A stretch of DNA of 39,301 nt from Actinomyces culturomici (GCF_900499005.1 NZ_LS991318.1:71899-111199); one strand, 5' to 3'; counted from the first letter of the stretch, positions 7,151 to 16,205 are shown. Made by a program: numbers and translations. The notes: generated from the letters alone by a model not told the origin.

Positions 7151-7876
7151 ATGACGTCGATCCTCATCGTCGAAGACGAGGAGACCTACCGCGAGTCGCT
7201 CGCCTTCAACCTCAAGCGCGAGGGGTACGACGTCGGCGAGGCCGGGGACGGCGAGACCGGCCTCGAGATGGCGCGCACCGGCGTCTACGACCTCGTGCTC
7301 CTCGATCTCATGCTCCCCGGCATCCCGGGGACCGAGGTCTGCCGCAAGCTCCGCAAGTCGAGCGACGTCCCCGTCATCATGGTGACCGCGAAGGACGAGG
7401 TCGTCGACCGGATCGTCGGGCTCGAGATCGGCGCCGGCGACTACGTGTCGAAGCCCTACTCCTTCCGCGAGCTCCTCGCCCGCATCCGCGCGGTCCTCCG
7501 CCGGCGCGGGGCCGCGATCGCGAACGAGGACGTGGAGGAGGACCTCTACGAGGTCGGGGGCATCCAGCTGTGGGTCGACCGCCACGAGGTTGCGGTCGAC
7601 GGAGAGCAGGTGTCGATGCCGCTGCGCGAGTTCGAGCTCCTCGAGTTCCTCGCGCGCAATCCCGATCGGGTGCTCGCGCGCAATCCCGATCGGGTGCTCA
7701 CGCGCAGCCAGCTCATGGACCGCGTGTGGGGCGCCGGGTACGTCGGCGATTCGAAGACGCTCGACGTTCACGTCAAGCGGCTCCGCTCGAAGATCGAGCC
7801 CGACCCGTCCAACCCGGTCCGCCTCGTCACCGTGCGCGGCCTCGGGTACAAGCTCGTCTCGAAGCCGAAGGACTGA
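7151..7876 (+). CDS. regX3: RegX3-like OmpR-family response regulator with an 8-residue duplication
   Basis: The 241-residue regulator has a receiver domain (ILIVEDEETYRESLAFNL with the acidic pocket; phospho-acceptor in DLVLLDLMLPGIPG; switch residues in VIMVTAKDE and YVSKPYSF) and an OmpR winged helix ending DSKTLDVHVKRLRSKIEPD and VRGLGYKL. It should control phosphate-starvation genes through GTTCACC repeats. In the winged helix a 24-bp tandem duplication (7649-7696) repeats LARNPDRV in the loop after the first helix, where homologues have one copy. Because the upstream kinase is frameshifted, the broken kinase reading frame runs into regX3 without a stop; the authentic start is ATG 7151. 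Confidence 0.9.
   Translation: MTSILIVEDEETYRESLAFNLKREGYDVGEAGDGETGLEMARTGVYDLVLLDLMLPGIPGTEVCRKLRKSSDVPVIMVTAKDEVVDRIVGLEIGAGDYVSKPYSFRELLARIRAVLRRRGAAIANEDVEEDLYEVGGIQLWVDRHEVAVDGEQVSMPLREFELLEFLARNPDRVLARNPDRVLTRSQLMDRVWGAGYVGDSKTLDVHVKRLRSKIEPDPSNPVRLVTVRGLGYKLVSKPKD
7649..7696 (+). repeat. 24-bp tandem duplication inside regX3
   Basis: Two identical 24-bp units (7649-7672 and 7673-7696) encode LARNPDRV twice in frame. They fall in the DNA-binding domain, so they could alter DNA contact; slippage in assembly of a GC-rich region is the alternative. Confidence 0.95.
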
Positions 7877-7899
7877 CCCGGCGGCGCGTCCGGCCCTCA

Positions 7900-7960
7900 C
7901 CGAGAGCAGCACTTCTCTTCACCGAAAGCATCACCTTGCTTCGCCGAGAGCATCACCTTC
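7900..7960 (+). repeat. Cluster of three CCGARAGCATCACC repeats after regX3
   Basis: Three short direct copies in the regX3-carD gap: CCGAGAGCAGCAC (7900-7912, diverged), CCGAAAGCATCACC (from 7922) and CCGAGAGCATCACC (from 7945). The same core recurs at 9529, 9551, 11145-11180, 11419-11448, 11733-11840 and 14562, always at or between gene ends. Confidence 0.8.
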
Positions 7961-8089
7961 GGAGCGCCGACGACCCGCACGGGCGGAACCGGCGGCGCGT
8001 CCAGCCCCAGGGAAACCGCTCGACCGGGGCGAAAGGCGCGCGAATGATAGAATGGCCCCTGGTGTTCGCATAATCCAGGGAGATTTCTC

Positions 8090-8605
8090 ATGTCCTTCGC
8101 CATCGGTCAGACGGTCGTGTACCCGCACCACGGTGCCGCAACGATCGAGGAGATCTCCACGCGAACCATCCGCGGCGAGGAGCGCACCTACCTCACCCTC
8201 CGCGTCAACCAGGGCGACCTCACGATCCAGGTCCCGGCCGATAACGTCGACCTCGTCGGCGTGCGCGACGTCGTCGACGAGGACGGCCTCGAAGAGGTCC
8301 TCTCCGTCCTGCGCGCCCCCTACATCGAGGAGCCGACGAACTGGTCGCGCCGCTACAAGGCGAACCAGGAGAAGATCGCGACCGGCGACATCGTCAAGGT
8401 CTCCGAGGTCGTCCGCGACCTCACTCGCCGCGACGACCAGAAGAAGCTCTCCACCGGCGAGAAGCGCATGTTGACGAAGGCCCGTCAGATCCTCACCTCC
8501 GAGCTCGCCCTCGCCCGCGACATCGACAAGACCGCCGCCGCCGAGCGCCTCGACGAGGTCCTCGCGGAGGGGCGCATCGACGAGGACGAGGCCGCCGCCG
8601 AGTGA
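8090..8605 (+). CDS. carD: CarD-family RNA polymerase-binding transcription factor
   Basis: The 171-residue protein begins [20 protein letters not shown], the Tudor-like RNA-polymerase-interacting domain, followed by the helical DNA-binding domain with [19 protein letters not shown], holding the conserved tryptophan that inserts at the upstream edge of the transcription bubble. CarD stabilises open complexes, especially at rRNA promoters, and is essential in mycobacteria. ATG 8090 follows AGGGAG at 7 nt. TAGAAT at 8048-8053 is a -10 candidate without a clear -35. The stop overlaps the ispD GTG start (GTGA), matching the conserved actinobacterial carD-ispD order. Confidence 0.95.
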   Translation: MSFAIGQTVVYPHHGAATIEEISTRTIRGEERTYLTLRVNQGDLTIQVPADNVDLVGVRDVVDEDGLEEVLSVLRAPYIEEPTNWSRRYKANQEKIATGDIVKVSEVVRDLTRRDDQKKLSTGEKRMLTKARQILTSELALARDIDKTAAAERLDEVLAEGRIDEDEAAAE

Positions 8606-9375
8606 GCGCGGCGCTCGCCGTCCTCACGGCGGCAGGTTCCGGAACGCGCCTCGGCTGCGAGGGGCCGAAGGCCCTCGTCGAGGTCGGCGGCGAGACCATG
8701 CTCGTCCGCGCCGCCCGCGGGCTCGCCGACGCCGGCATCGCCGGGATCGTCGTCACCGCTCCGGCTGAGGACGTCGCCCGATTCGCCGCCCTCTTCCCCT
8801 CCGGGCGCATCGCGCCTACCGAACCGTCGGGGCGGGCCGTGCCCGTCGAGGTCGTCGCCGGTTCCTCCCTGTCCCGTCAGGCCTCGGTCGCTCTCGGCCT
8901 CGACGCGCTGGCGGGCACGGCGCGTCGGGCGGGCATCGCGCTCGACGAGTTCACCCCTGTCCTCGTCCACGACGCCGCCCGCTGCCTCACGCCCGTCGAC
9001 GCGATCCGCCGGGTCGTCGACGCCGTCGAGTCCGGACACGAGGCCGTCATCCCCGCCGTTCCGGTCACCGACACGTTGAAAGAGGTCGGCGCGCCGATCG
9101 AGTGGTCGGGCGCGCGGCCCGTGCGCGCGACCCCCGATCGTTCGCGGCTCGTCGCCGTTCAGACTCCCCAGGGCTTCGCGTGGGAGACGCTGCGACTCGC
9201 CCACGGCGCCGCCGCAGAGCGCGCCTCGTCCGAGGCGACGGCCGCGACCGACGACGCGGGCCTCGTCGAAGCACTCGGAGGGCGGGTCGTCGTCGTCGAC
9301 GGATCGGCCCTCTCCCTCAAGATCACGACCGCCGTCGACCTCGCCCTCGCCGAGCTCCTCCTCGCCCGCGCCTGA
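8602..9375 (+). CDS. ispD: 2-C-methyl-D-erythritol 4-phosphate cytidylyltransferase
   Basis: The 257-residue enzyme activates MEP with CTP in the non-mevalonate isoprenoid pathway. The nucleotide-binding start [20 protein letters not shown] matches the IspD G-x-G-x-R-x6-K pattern. [12 protein letters not shown] is the conserved metal/nucleotide segment, followed by [10 protein letters not shown] and a [19 protein letters not shown] segment near the end. GTG 8602 overlaps the carD stop. ispF, its usual partner, lies 3 kb away on the opposite strand, so the cluster has been rearranged. Confidence 0.93.
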   Translation: MSAALAVLTAAGSGTRLGCEGPKALVEVGGETMLVRAARGLADAGIAGIVVTAPAEDVARFAALFPSGRIAPTEPSGRAVPVEVVAGSSLSRQASVALGLDALAGTARRAGIALDEFTPVLVHDAARCLTPVDAIRRVVDAVESGHEAVIPAVPVTDTLKEVGAPIEWSGARPVRATPDRSRLVAVQTPQGFAWETLRLAHGAAAERASSEATAATDDAGLVEALGGRVVVVDGSALSLKITTAVDLALAELLLARA

Positions 9376-9696
9376 CGATCGCCCGCGCCCTGCGTCCGCG
9401 GCGCGCCTTGTGATGGCGGTCGGGCGGGTGACGTGGTCGAGGCCCGCCTCCTGCGTCCGCCGCGCGCTTCCTCGCACCGCTCTCACCAGCGGACCGCCCC
9501 GCCCTCGTCGATCGCGATCCCCCGCCACCCGAGAGCATCACCGACCCCCGCCGAGAGCATCACCTTTCCCCGTCGAGGGGATCTCCGCGCCTCCGCCGAT
9601 AAACGAATGGCGACGCCCGGATGAACCGCGGCGTCGCGTTCGCGTGCTACGTTCCAGGTGAACCGCGTCCGCGGCGATCCCAGCGAGGAGCAGCGC
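9376..9696. other. Intergenic repeat region between ispD and the MFS gene
   Basis: No gene is seen in this 321-bp stretch. It holds an exact minus-strand copy of the 18-bp dispersed repeat (9496-9513), two CCGAGAGCATCACC units (9529-9542, 9551-9564) and the companion block CGTCGAGGGGATCTCC (9571-9586). Just before the transporter, AGGAG precedes its ATG. Confidence 0.75.
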
Positions 9697-11079
9697 ATGT
9701 CCACCACCCCGGACTACACCCCGGACTCCACACCGGCTTCGGCCTCCCCGAAGAAGCAGAAGATCCTCACCCGCAGGGTCGTCGAATGGGCGGCGTGGGA
9801 CTGGGGCTCATCGGCGTTCAACGCGGTCGCGACGACCTTCGTCTTCACCGTGTACCTCACGGGCAAGGACCGCTTCGCCCCCGGCGGCGAGGCGTCCGTC
9901 CACCTCACGACCGGCATGACGATCGCCGGCATCGTCATCGCGCTCCTCGCCCCGATCACCGGGCAGCGCGCTGATCGTCGCGGCAAGGGCGGCGTGTGGC
10001 TCGGCTGGTTCTCAGCCCTCGTCTTCCTCTGCCTCCTCGCGATGTTCTTCGTCGCCCCCGAGTCGCCGCTCGGCAAGTCGGGCGCGATGTGGCTCGGCAT
10101 CGGGCTCCTCGGAGTCGGCAACATCTTCTTCGAGTTCGCGTCGGTCAACTACAACGCGATGCTCAACCACCTGACGACGAAGGAGAACATGGGCCGGGTC
10201 TCCGGCTTCGGCTGGGGCGCCGGGTACGTCGGCGGCATCGTGCTCCTCCTCATCCTCTACGTCGGGCTCATCGGCCCGAACCTCCTCGGCGTTCCGACGG
10301 ACAACGGCATGGCCGTCCGCCTCTCGATGCTCATCGCGGCCGTGTGGTTCGGGGCCTTCTCCCTGCCGGTCGTCCTCCACCCGCCGAAGCCCGCCGTCAT
10401 CCACGAGGACGACGGTCACGAGTCCCTCCTCGACTCCTACCGGCTCCTCTGGGGGACGGTGAAGGGCCTGTTCCGCGAGGCGCCCCACACCCTCGCCTTC
10501 CTCATCGCCTCGGCGGTGTTCCGCGACGGCCTCGCCGGCGTCTTCACCTTCGGCGCGGTCCTCGCGGGCACGGCCTTCGGCTTCTCCGCGGGCGAGGTGA
10601 TGATCTTCGCGATCGCCGCGAACATCGTCGCCGGCCTCGCGACGATCGCGTTCGGCGCCCTCGACGACCGCTTCGGGCCGAAGCGCGTCATCATGTTCTC
10701 CCTCATCTGCATGGTCGCCTCGGGCTTCGGCGTCTTCGCTCTCCACGCGCACGGGAAGGTCGTCTTCTGGTCGCTCGGGCTCGTCCTCTGCGTGTTCGTC
10801 GGCCCGACCCAGTCGGCGTCGCGCTCCTTCCTCGGGCGCATCATCCCGGCCGGCCGCGAGGGCGAGATCTTCGGCCTCTACGCGACGACCGGCCGCGCGG
10901 TGTCGTTCCTCGCTCCGTTCATGTACGGCGTCTTCCTCAAGATCGGCCAGGCGGTCACCCCGTCCGGCGACTACACGTACTGGGGCATCCTCGGCATCAT
11001 CCTCGTGCTCGCCGCGGGCCTGCTCCTCACGATCCCCGTGAAGGCGGACGCCGCCCACCTCGATCATCTCGAGCGCTGA
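9697..11079 (+). CDS. MFS transporter, UMF1/Atg22-like family
   Basis: A 460-residue integral membrane protein with about 12 hydrophobic segments. The first, VEWAAWDWGSSAFNAV, is the characteristic W-x-x-W/Y-D-W-x-x-S-A-F opening of the UMF1 (Atg22-like) branch of the major facilitator superfamily. A central cytoplasmic loop (KPAVIHEDDGHESLLDSYRL) separates the two six-helix halves, and GALDDRFGPKRVI matches the MFS loop-8 motif. Atg22 exports amino acids from the yeast vacuole; the substrate of bacterial members is unknown. ATG 9697 follows GAGGAG. It interrupts the usual ispD-ispF adjacency. Confidence 0.88.
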   Translation: MSTTPDYTPDSTPASASPKKQKILTRRVVEWAAWDWGSSAFNAVATTFVFTVYLTGKDRFAPGGEASVHLTTGMTIAGIVIALLAPITGQRADRRGKGGVWLGWFSALVFLCLLAMFFVAPESPLGKSGAMWLGIGLLGVGNIFFEFASVNYNAMLNHLTTKENMGRVSGFGWGAGYVGGIVLLLILYVGLIGPNLLGVPTDNGMAVRLSMLIAAVWFGAFSLPVVLHPPKPAVIHEDDGHESLLDSYRLLWGTVKGLFREAPHTLAFLIASAVFRDGLAGVFTFGAVLAGTAFGFSAGEVMIFAIAANIVAGLATIAFGALDDRFGPKRVIMFSLICMVASGFGVFALHAHGKVVFWSLGLVLCVFVGPTQSASRSFLGRIIPAGREGEIFGLYATTGRAVSFLAPFMYGVFLKIGQAVTPSGDYTYWGILGIILVLAAGLLLTIPVKADAAHLDHLER

Positions 11080-11105
11080 GTTCCGCCGTTCCGCCCCGTC
11101 CTCGT

Positions 11106-11123
11106 GATCGACGAGGGCGGGGC
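11106..11123 (+). repeat. 18-bp dispersed repeat, intergenic representative
   Basis: GATCGACGAGGGCGGGGC. Exact copies are also at 31808-31825 (plus) and, on the minus strand, at 1378-1395, 9496-9513 and 33665-33682. One-mismatch copies (GATCGACGAGGCCGGGGC) are at 2692-2709 and 35145-35162. Confidence 0.9.
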
Positions 11124-11294
11124 GGTGCGTTGCAGGAGGGAAGAACGCATCCCCTCGACGGACGAAGGTGATGCTTTCGGTGCTGGTTCGGTAATGCGGC
11201 GCTTCGCAGTTGGGGGTGTAGTCGGCGGCTCCCGGCCGGCCGCCGGTCGCGGAGTCGTGGGTCGGAGGCGTCTCCGACGCCCCCACTGCAAATC

Positions 11295-11402
11295 CGCACA
11301 CAGTTTCGGCCCGTTGGGAGGGTCCACCTCAGGGTCCTCGGAGGAAAGCGCAGATCAGAGCCCTGCAGCATCGGAGCCGACGGAGAAACTGTGTGCGTTT
11401 TT
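11295..11402 (+). ncRNA. Possible structured RNA or terminator-like long hairpin
   Basis: CGCACACAGTTTC (11295-11307) pairs perfectly with GAAACTGTGTGCG (11385-11397) around a 77-nt interior, and five T residues follow (11398-11402), as at an intrinsic terminator. A separate 7-bp hairpin (11261-11278, GTCGGAG/CTCCGAC) lies just upstream. There is no family match I recognise. Confidence 0.35.
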
Positions 11403-11532
11403 GCGTGTGAGGCGTCAATGCGCATCCCCTCGACGAGAGCATCACCCGTCCTTCCCAGTTGGGGGCGTCGCTGGGTGAGGTGGCGGCAGCGAGGCTCTCG
11501 GCGCCCTGTCCCTTCCATACGCGTGGCGACCC

Positions 11533-11694
11533 GGATCGCACGCTCGACGGCCCTTCCCGCCCGCCAACTCCGCCGAGACGGCGATGCAGGTCGTGCGGGC
11601 CGCTGATTCCGTGCGCAGAGCGACTTGGATCGCACGCTCGACGGCCCTTCCCGCCCGCCAACTCCGCCGAGACGGCGATGCAGGTCGTGCGGGC
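11533..11694 (+). repeat. Two perfect 68-bp direct repeats
   Basis: Bases 11533-11600 and 11627-11694 are identical over 68 bp, separated by 26 bp (period 94). The unit begins GGATCGCACGCTCGACGG and ends CAGGTCGTGCGGGC. Nothing indicates coding; a recent duplication is likely. Confidence 0.95.
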
Positions 11695-11732
11695 TATCGT
11701 CAACCGACTACACCCCCGACTGCGAAGAGCCG

Positions 11733-11767
11733 GTGATGCTCTCGGCGATCTTCACCGAGAGCATCAC
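11733..11767. terminator. Hairpin built from two inverted GAGAGCATCAC repeats
   Basis: GTGATGCTCTCGG (11733-11745) and CCGAGAGCATCAC (11755-11767) form a perfect 13-bp stem with a 9-nt loop between convergent genes. Two diverged units (GAGAGCATTACT) follow, the last of which provides the TAA stop codon of the methyltransferase gene (11832-11834). Confidence 0.6.
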
Positions 11768-11831
11768 GTTGGCGCGTCGAGAGCATTACTTCTGGGACGC
11801 CGACGGCATTACCCGCGCAACGCCGAGAGCA

Positions 11832-12500
11832 TTACTCCTGGGGCGCCGGGGCCTCGGGGGCGCGCAGGACGAGGACGGCGTCGGCGCGCCGACCCGCCGG
11901 ATGCGACTCGGTCGCGGGCGCGTCCTTCCACCGCTCCTCGGCGCACTCGATCGTCCACTTGTCGTCGAGGAAGTCGAGACCCGCGAGGAGCTCCTCGACT
12001 GAATACGTGCGCGAGCGCGCGCCGTGCCACGGCGGGTTGACCGCGTGGACGGCGACGACGATCCGCCCGCCCGGGGCGAGACTGGCCCGCTGATCGGAGA
12101 TCAACTTCCACAGGTCGACGCCCTCGCCGTCGGGGCCGCCGTGGACGAAGAAGATCGTCACGAGGTCGAAGAGTCCGGCGACCTCGAGGTTCTCGATGTC
12201 GCCGACGATTCCGCTCGCCCGGTCGACGAGGTCCTGCTCGGCCGCGGAGTCGAGGAAGCGCCGGATCGCGGTGGAGGAGAAGTCGACGCCGACGACGACC
12301 CAGCCGTGCTGTGCGAGCCACAGGAGGTCGCCGCCCTCCCCGCACCCGAGGTCGAGGGCGCGCCCGGGCGCGAGGCGCTCCGCGATGCCGGGGAGCCACT
12401 CGTTCACCCTGCCGGACCACAGCTGCTCGGCCGAGGCGTAGCGGTCCTCCCAGTGCGCGGCCCGTTCGGCCCGATCCGCGGTCTTCGCCGGATCCGTCAT
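11832..12500 (-). CDS. Class I SAM-dependent methyltransferase
   Basis: This 222-residue Rossmann-fold methyltransferase has motif I in GRALDLGCGEGGDLLWLA (about residues 50-67), motif II in GWVVVGVDFS, and a motif IV region FDLVTIFFVHGGPD. The N-terminus AAHWEDRYASAEQLWSGRVN is typical of the small-molecule methyltransferase group that includes TehB-like and thiopurine-like enzymes. The substrate cannot be told. ATG 12500 is preceded by GAAGGAG. It is 23 bp downstream of ispF on the same strand, probably co-transcribed. The stop codon lies inside a dispersed repeat unit, so the natural C-terminus may have been trimmed or extended by repeat movement. Confidence 0.85.
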   Translation of the reverse strand: MTDPAKTADRAERAAHWEDRYASAEQLWSGRVNEWLPGIAERLAPGRALDLGCGEGGDLLWLAQHGWVVVGVDFSSTAIRRFLDSAAEQDLVDRASGIVGDIENLEVAGLFDLVTIFFVHGGPDGEGVDLWKLISDQRASLAPGGRIVVAVHAVNPPWHGARSRTYSVEELLAGLDFLDDKWTIECAEERWKDAPATESHPAGRRADAVLVLRAPEAPAPQE

Positions 12501-12523
12501 GCTCGCTCCTTCGTCAGGGGTTC

Positions 12524-13039
12524 TCAGTCCGCCCGCACGACGAGCGCCACCGCGCTCGCGGCGAGCCCGTCGCCCCGACCCGTGAAGCCGAGGCCGTCGG
12601 TCGTCGTCGCGCTCACCGACACCGGGGCGTCGAGAATCGCGCTCATCCGGGCGCAGGCCTCGGGAAGGCGGGCCGCCATGCGCGGGCGCTTCCCGATCAC
12701 CTGGACGGTCGCGTTGCCGATCCGCCAGCCCGCCTCCTCGGCCATGCGGCGCACTTCGACGAGGAACTGCTCGCCCGACGCCCCGCGCCACTGCGGCCGA
12801 TCCGTTCCGAACACCGTTCCCATTTCGCCGAGCCCGGTCGCGGCGAGGATCGCGTCGCACACCGCGTGCGCCGCGACGTCGCCGTCCGAGTGGCCGGAGA
12901 GGGGGGTCTCGCCGGGCCACTCGAGGCAGGCGAGCATGAGCGGCGCCGGTGCCGCGCCCTCGTCGATGTCGGAGGCGAAGGCGTGAACGTCGATCGCCTG
13001 GCCGACGCGGAACGGGACGGGGGAGGAGGCGGAGGTCAT
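12524..13039 (-). CDS. ispF: 2-C-methyl-D-erythritol 2,4-cyclodiphosphate synthase
   Basis: The 171-residue enzyme converts CDP-ME 2-phosphate to MEcPP in isoprenoid synthesis. The zinc ligands are visible: Asp and His in GQAIDVHAF and His in [18 protein letters not shown]. The C-terminal [18 protein letters not shown] is the substrate-binding signature. The insert after the first zinc motif reads [12 protein letters not shown] and resembles the Ile-Asp-Glu-Gly peptide coded by the dispersed repeat (diverged copy near 12955-12975). It is inverted relative to ispD, which is unusual because the two normally sit together. Confidence 0.95.
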   Translation of the reverse strand: MTSASSPVPFRVGQAIDVHAFASDIDEGAAPAPLMLACLEWPGETPLSGHSDGDVAAHAVCDAILAATGLGEMGTVFGTDRPQWRGASGEQFLVEVRRMAEEAGWRIGNATVQVIGKRPRMAARLPEACARMSAILDAPVSVSATTTDGLGFTGRGDGLAASAVALVVRAD

Positions 13040-13100
13040 GGCGACCAGCCTAGCGGTGGACGCCGGGACCGCGGGGCGGCGGCGTCGATAGGATCGGGGC

Positions 13101-14546
13101 GTGCGCTACATCTCGACCCGCGGATCGGCCGCGACCCCCGCCCGCTCGTTCAGCGACATCCTCCTCGAGGGACTCGCCCCGGACGGCGGCCTCTACCTGC
13201 CCGAGTCCTACCCCGAGCTCACGACCGCCGACCTCGACGACTTGCGCGTGCTCCTCGAGACGCGCGGGTACGCGGCCCTCGCCGCGAAAGTCCTCGGCCT
13301 CTTCATCGACGACATCCCGCAGGCCGACCTCGAGGCGATCACCGCCCGCGCCTACCGGACACCTGCGTTCTCCGACGAGCGGATCGTCCCCGTCGACCAG
13401 CTGCCCGGAGGCCTCTGGATCTCCCACCTGTCGAACGGGCCGACCGCCGCGTTCAAGGACATGGCGATGCAGCTGCTCGGCGAGCTCTTCGAGCACGAGC
13501 TCGCCCGCCGCGGCGACTGGCTCACCATCGTCGGCGCGACCTCGGGCGATACCGGCTCGGCAGCCGAGTACGCGCTGCGCGGGCGGCGCGGCCTCTCCGT
13601 CGTCATGCTCACCCCGGCCGGTCGGATGACGGCGTTCCAGCGGGCGCAGATGTTCTCCCTCCTCGACGAGAACATCGTCAACGTCGCGGTCGACGGCGTC
13701 TTCGACGACTGCCAGGACCTCGTCAAGGCCGTCAACATGGACGCCTCGTTCAAGGCGGCGTGGCACATCGGCGCGGTGAACACGATCAACTGGGCGCGCC
13801 TCGTCGCCCAGGTCGTCTACTACATCGCGACCTGGCTGCGCGCCTCGACGTCGGCGGACGACCACGTCAACGTCGTCGTCCCCTCCGGCAACTTCGGCAA
13901 CATCTGCGCCGCGCACATCGCCCGGTCGATGGGGGTGCCGCTCGACGCCCTCGTCGCCGCGACGAACGAGAACGACGTCCTCGACGAGTTCTTCCGCACC
14001 GGCGTCTACCGCCCCCGCTCCGCCGAGCAGACGCTCGCGACCTCGTCGCCGTCGATGGACATCTCGAAGGCGTCGAACTTCGAGCGCTTCGTCTTCGACC
14101 TGCTCGGGCGCGACGGTGAGCGCACTGCGGAGCTCTTCGGCAAGGCCCTCGAGCGCGACGGCTCCTTCGACCTGTCGGGCACCCCGGAGTTCGCGCGGCT
14201 GCGCGAGGACTTCGGCTTCGTCTCCGGGACCTCCTCGCACGCCGACCGGCTCGCGGAGATCCGCCGCACCGAGGCCGAGGACGGGTACCTCCTCGACCCG
14301 CACACCGCCGACGGCGTCCACGTCGCGCGCGAGTGGGCCCCGCGCCTCGACGGCCCGGTCGTCGTCATGGAGACCGCGCTGCCCGTGAAGTTCGCCGATA
14401 CGATCCTCGAGGCCACCGGCCACCTCCCTCCCGTCCCCGAGCGCTTCGCCGGCATCGAGGGCGGGGCCCAGCGCGTCGTGCCGCTGGCGAACGAGGTCGA
14501 TGCGCTGCGCGCCCTCATCGAGGAGAAGGTGACGCCCGGCGCCTGA
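13101..14546 (+). CDS. thrC: Threonine synthase
   Basis: This 481-residue PLP enzyme converts O-phosphohomoserine to threonine. The N-terminus [19 protein letters not shown] is the long-form ThrC opening. The PLP lysine is in [16 protein letters not shown], and [15 protein letters not shown] and [20 protein letters not shown] bind cofactor phosphate. The length matches the long bacterial/fungal class. The GTG start lies only 6 nt after TAGGAT (13089-13094), a good actinobacterial -10, with no ribosome site, so the mRNA is probably leaderless. Its nearest neighbours are ispF (divergent) and cysS, not other threonine genes. Confidence 0.95.
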   Translation: MRYISTRGSAATPARSFSDILLEGLAPDGGLYLPESYPELTTADLDDLRVLLETRGYAALAAKVLGLFIDDIPQADLEAITARAYRTPAFSDERIVPVDQLPGGLWISHLSNGPTAAFKDMAMQLLGELFEHELARRGDWLTIVGATSGDTGSAAEYALRGRRGLSVVMLTPAGRMTAFQRAQMFSLLDENIVNVAVDGVFDDCQDLVKAVNMDASFKAAWHIGAVNTINWARLVAQVVYYIATWLRASTSADDHVNVVVPSGNFGNICAAHIARSMGVPLDALVAATNENDVLDEFFRTGVYRPRSAEQTLATSSPSMDISKASNFERFVFDLLGRDGERTAELFGKALERDGSFDLSGTPEFARLREDFGFVSGTSSHADRLAEIRRTEAEDGYLLDPHTADGVHVAREWAPRLDGPVVVMETALPVKFADTILEATGHLPPVPERFAGIEGGAQRVVPLANEVDALRALIEEKVTPGA

Positions 14547-14561
14547 TCCGGCGCCCGCCCC

Positions 14562-14599
14562 CGCCGAAAGCATCACCTTTCCTCGTCGAGGGGATCTCC
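14562..14599 (+). repeat. GAAAGCATCACC module with CGTCGAGGGGATCTCC block
   Basis: GCCGAAAGCATCACCTTTCC followed at once by CGTCGAGGGGATCTCC. This two-part arrangement is the same as at 9551-9586 and, reversed, at 11148-11180. It sits 16 bp after the thrC stop. Confidence 0.8.
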
Positions 14600-14707
14600 T
14601 CTGACCTTTTCGGTGCCCGGCCCCGGCCTCGTCCGCCCGTCGTCACCGGATCCCACCACGGGGCGGCCCGAGCGTGACCGCCGGGCGCCGCCGGTAGGAT
14701 CGGGGGC

Positions 14708-16168
14708 ATGACGCTGCACCTGCACGACTCGAAGACGGCCCGCCTCCAGCCCCTCGACCCGGTGAACCCCGGGCGCGTCGGGATCTACCTGTGCGGCGCC
14801 ACGGTGCAGGGCTCCCCCCACGTCGGGCACCTGCGCGCCGCGGTCGCCTTCGACACGCTCGTCCGCTGGCTCGGCCGCTCCGGGCTCGACGTCACCTACG
14901 TCCGCAACGTCACCGACATCGACGACAAGATCCTCACGAAGTCGGCCGAGGCCGGGGCGCCCTGGTGGGCGTGGGCCTACCGCTTCGAGCGCGAGTTCAC
15001 CGAGGCGTACGAGACCCTCGGCGTCCTCCCGCCGACCTACGAGCCGCGCGCGACCGGGCACATCCCCGACCAGATCGACCTCGTGCGCAGGCTCGTCGAG
15101 CGCGGGCACGCCTACGACGACGGGCGCGGCAACGTCTACTTCGACGTCCACAGCCAGCCCGACTATGGGTCGATCACGCGCCAGCGGCTCGTCGACATGC
15201 GGACGACCGAGGACGAGACGCAGATCGACGCGTCCGTCGAGGCCGGAAAGCGCGACCCGCGCGACTTCGCCCTGTGGAAGGCGACGAAGCCGAGTGAACC
15301 GGAGACCGCGTCCTGGGAGTCCCCGTGGGGCCGTGGGCGCCCCGGTTGGCACCTCGAGTGCTCGGCGATGTCGCGGCGCTACCTCGGCGACGAGTTCGAC
15401 ATCCACGGCGGCGGCATCGACCTGCGCTTCCCGCACCACGAGAACGAGCAGGCCCAGTCGCACGGCGCCGGTTGGGGCTTCGCGCGCCTGTGGGTCCACA
15501 ACGCGTGGGTGACGACCAAGGGCGAGAAGATGTCGAAGTCGCTCGGCAACGTCCTCTCCATCGAGGCGCTCACCAGGGACTTCCCGGCCGTCGCGGTCCG
15601 CTGGGCCCTGTCGACCGTCCACCACCGCTCGGCGATCGAGTGGGCGCCCGAGACGCTGCCCGCCGCGGCAGCCGCGTGGGCGAAGTTCTCCGGATTCGTC
15701 GAGCGCGCGATCGACTCGGTCGGCGAGGCGACCGCCGACGAGATCGCTCTGCCCGCCTCGGCGCTCCCCGAGGGATTCGTCTCCGCCATGGACGACGACC
15801 TCAACGTCGCGGGCGCGCTCGCCGTCGTCCACGAGCACCTCAAGCTCGGCAATTCCGCGATCGACGAGGGCGATGCCGCGGCCGTCAAGAAGGAGCAGAT
15901 CCTCGTCCGCTCCATGCTCGACGTCTTCGGGCTCGATCCGGCCTCCACCCAGTGGAGGTCGGGGCTGGGCGCCGGGCTCGCCGGTTCGGGCGCGGGGACC
16001 GCGGAGCACGAGGCGCTCGATGCGCTCGTTCAGGCGCTCATCGCGGAGCGCGCCCAGGCGCGCGCCGACAAGGACTGGGCGCGGGCCGACGCGCTGCGCG
16101 ACCGGCTCGCCGCCGCCGGCATCGCCGTCGCCGATGGGCGGGACGGGGCGAGCTGGCGGTTGGCGTAG
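14708..16168 (+). CDS. cysS: Cysteinyl-tRNA synthetase
   Basis: This 486-residue class I synthetase charges tRNA-Cys. The HIGH-like motif is in [20 protein letters not shown], whose first Cys is a zinc ligand. Further zinc ligands lie in [13 protein letters not shown] and [11 protein letters not shown], and the KMSKS loop is in [13 protein letters not shown]. The C-terminal anticodon-binding helices end in [26 protein letters not shown] (14695-14700) lies 7 nt before ATG 14708 without a ribosome site, nearly identical to the thrC start region, again suggesting a leaderless mRNA. rlmB, its usual downstream partner, is separated by an inserted DUF3800 gene. Confidence 0.96.
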   Translation: MTLHLHDSKTARLQPLDPVNPGRVGIYLCGATVQGSPHVGHLRAAVAFDTLVRWLGRSGLDVTYVRNVTDIDDKILTKSAEAGAPWWAWAYRFEREFTEAYETLGVLPPTYEPRATGHIPDQIDLVRRLVERGHAYDDGRGNVYFDVHSQPDYGSITRQRLVDMRTTEDETQIDASVEAGKRDPRDFALWKATKPSEPETASWESPWGRGRPGWHLECSAMSRRYLGDEFDIHGGGIDLRFPHHENEQAQSHGAGWGFARLWVHNAWVTTKGEKMSKSLGNVLSIEALTRDFPAVAVRWALSTVHHRSAIEWAPETLPAAAAAWAKFSGFVERAIDSVGEATADEIALPASALPEGFVSAMDDDLNVAGALAVVHEHLKLGNSAIDEGDAAAVKKEQILVRSMLDVFGLDPASTQWRSGLGAGLAGSGAGTAEHEALDALVQALIAERAQARADKDWARADALRDRLAAAGIAVADGRDGASWRLA

Positions 16169-16205
16169 GGGCTGGGGATCTTCGGAGGGGCCACTCTGTG
16201 GAGGC

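Larger units (their letters stand above)
11202..11727. repeat. 526-bp segment bounded by 24-bp inverted repeats
   Basis: CTTCGCAGTTGGGGGTGTAG (start of the copy at 11202-11225) reappears inverted at 11704-11727 with 23 of 24 bases matching. The segment carries no transposase and could be a MITE-like unit or the product of repeat shuffling. No flanking target duplication is obvious. Confidence 0.6.
11080..11831. other. 750-bp repeat-rich non-coding region
   Basis: No convincing gene lies between the MFS and methyltransferase genes, which converge here. The region combines an 18-bp repeat copy (11106-11123), reversed and forward GAGAGCATCACC modules (11145-11180, 11419-11448, 11733-11840), 24-bp inverted repeats at 11202-11225 and 11704-11727 (23/24 match), a long hairpin (11295-11397) and two 68-bp direct repeats. 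Confidence 0.8.

Noticed and set aside
6092-7876. A 594-residue hybrid kinase-response regulator
   Set aside because: The frame stays open only because senX3 is frameshifted; the middle 120+ residues are Arg/Ser/Pro shadow sequence, and the real kinase residues are in another frame.
10012-11301. 429-residue minus-strand frame opposite the MFS gene
   Set aside because: Charged Glu/Asp/Arg/Gly composition typical of the complement of a membrane protein gene; no motif.
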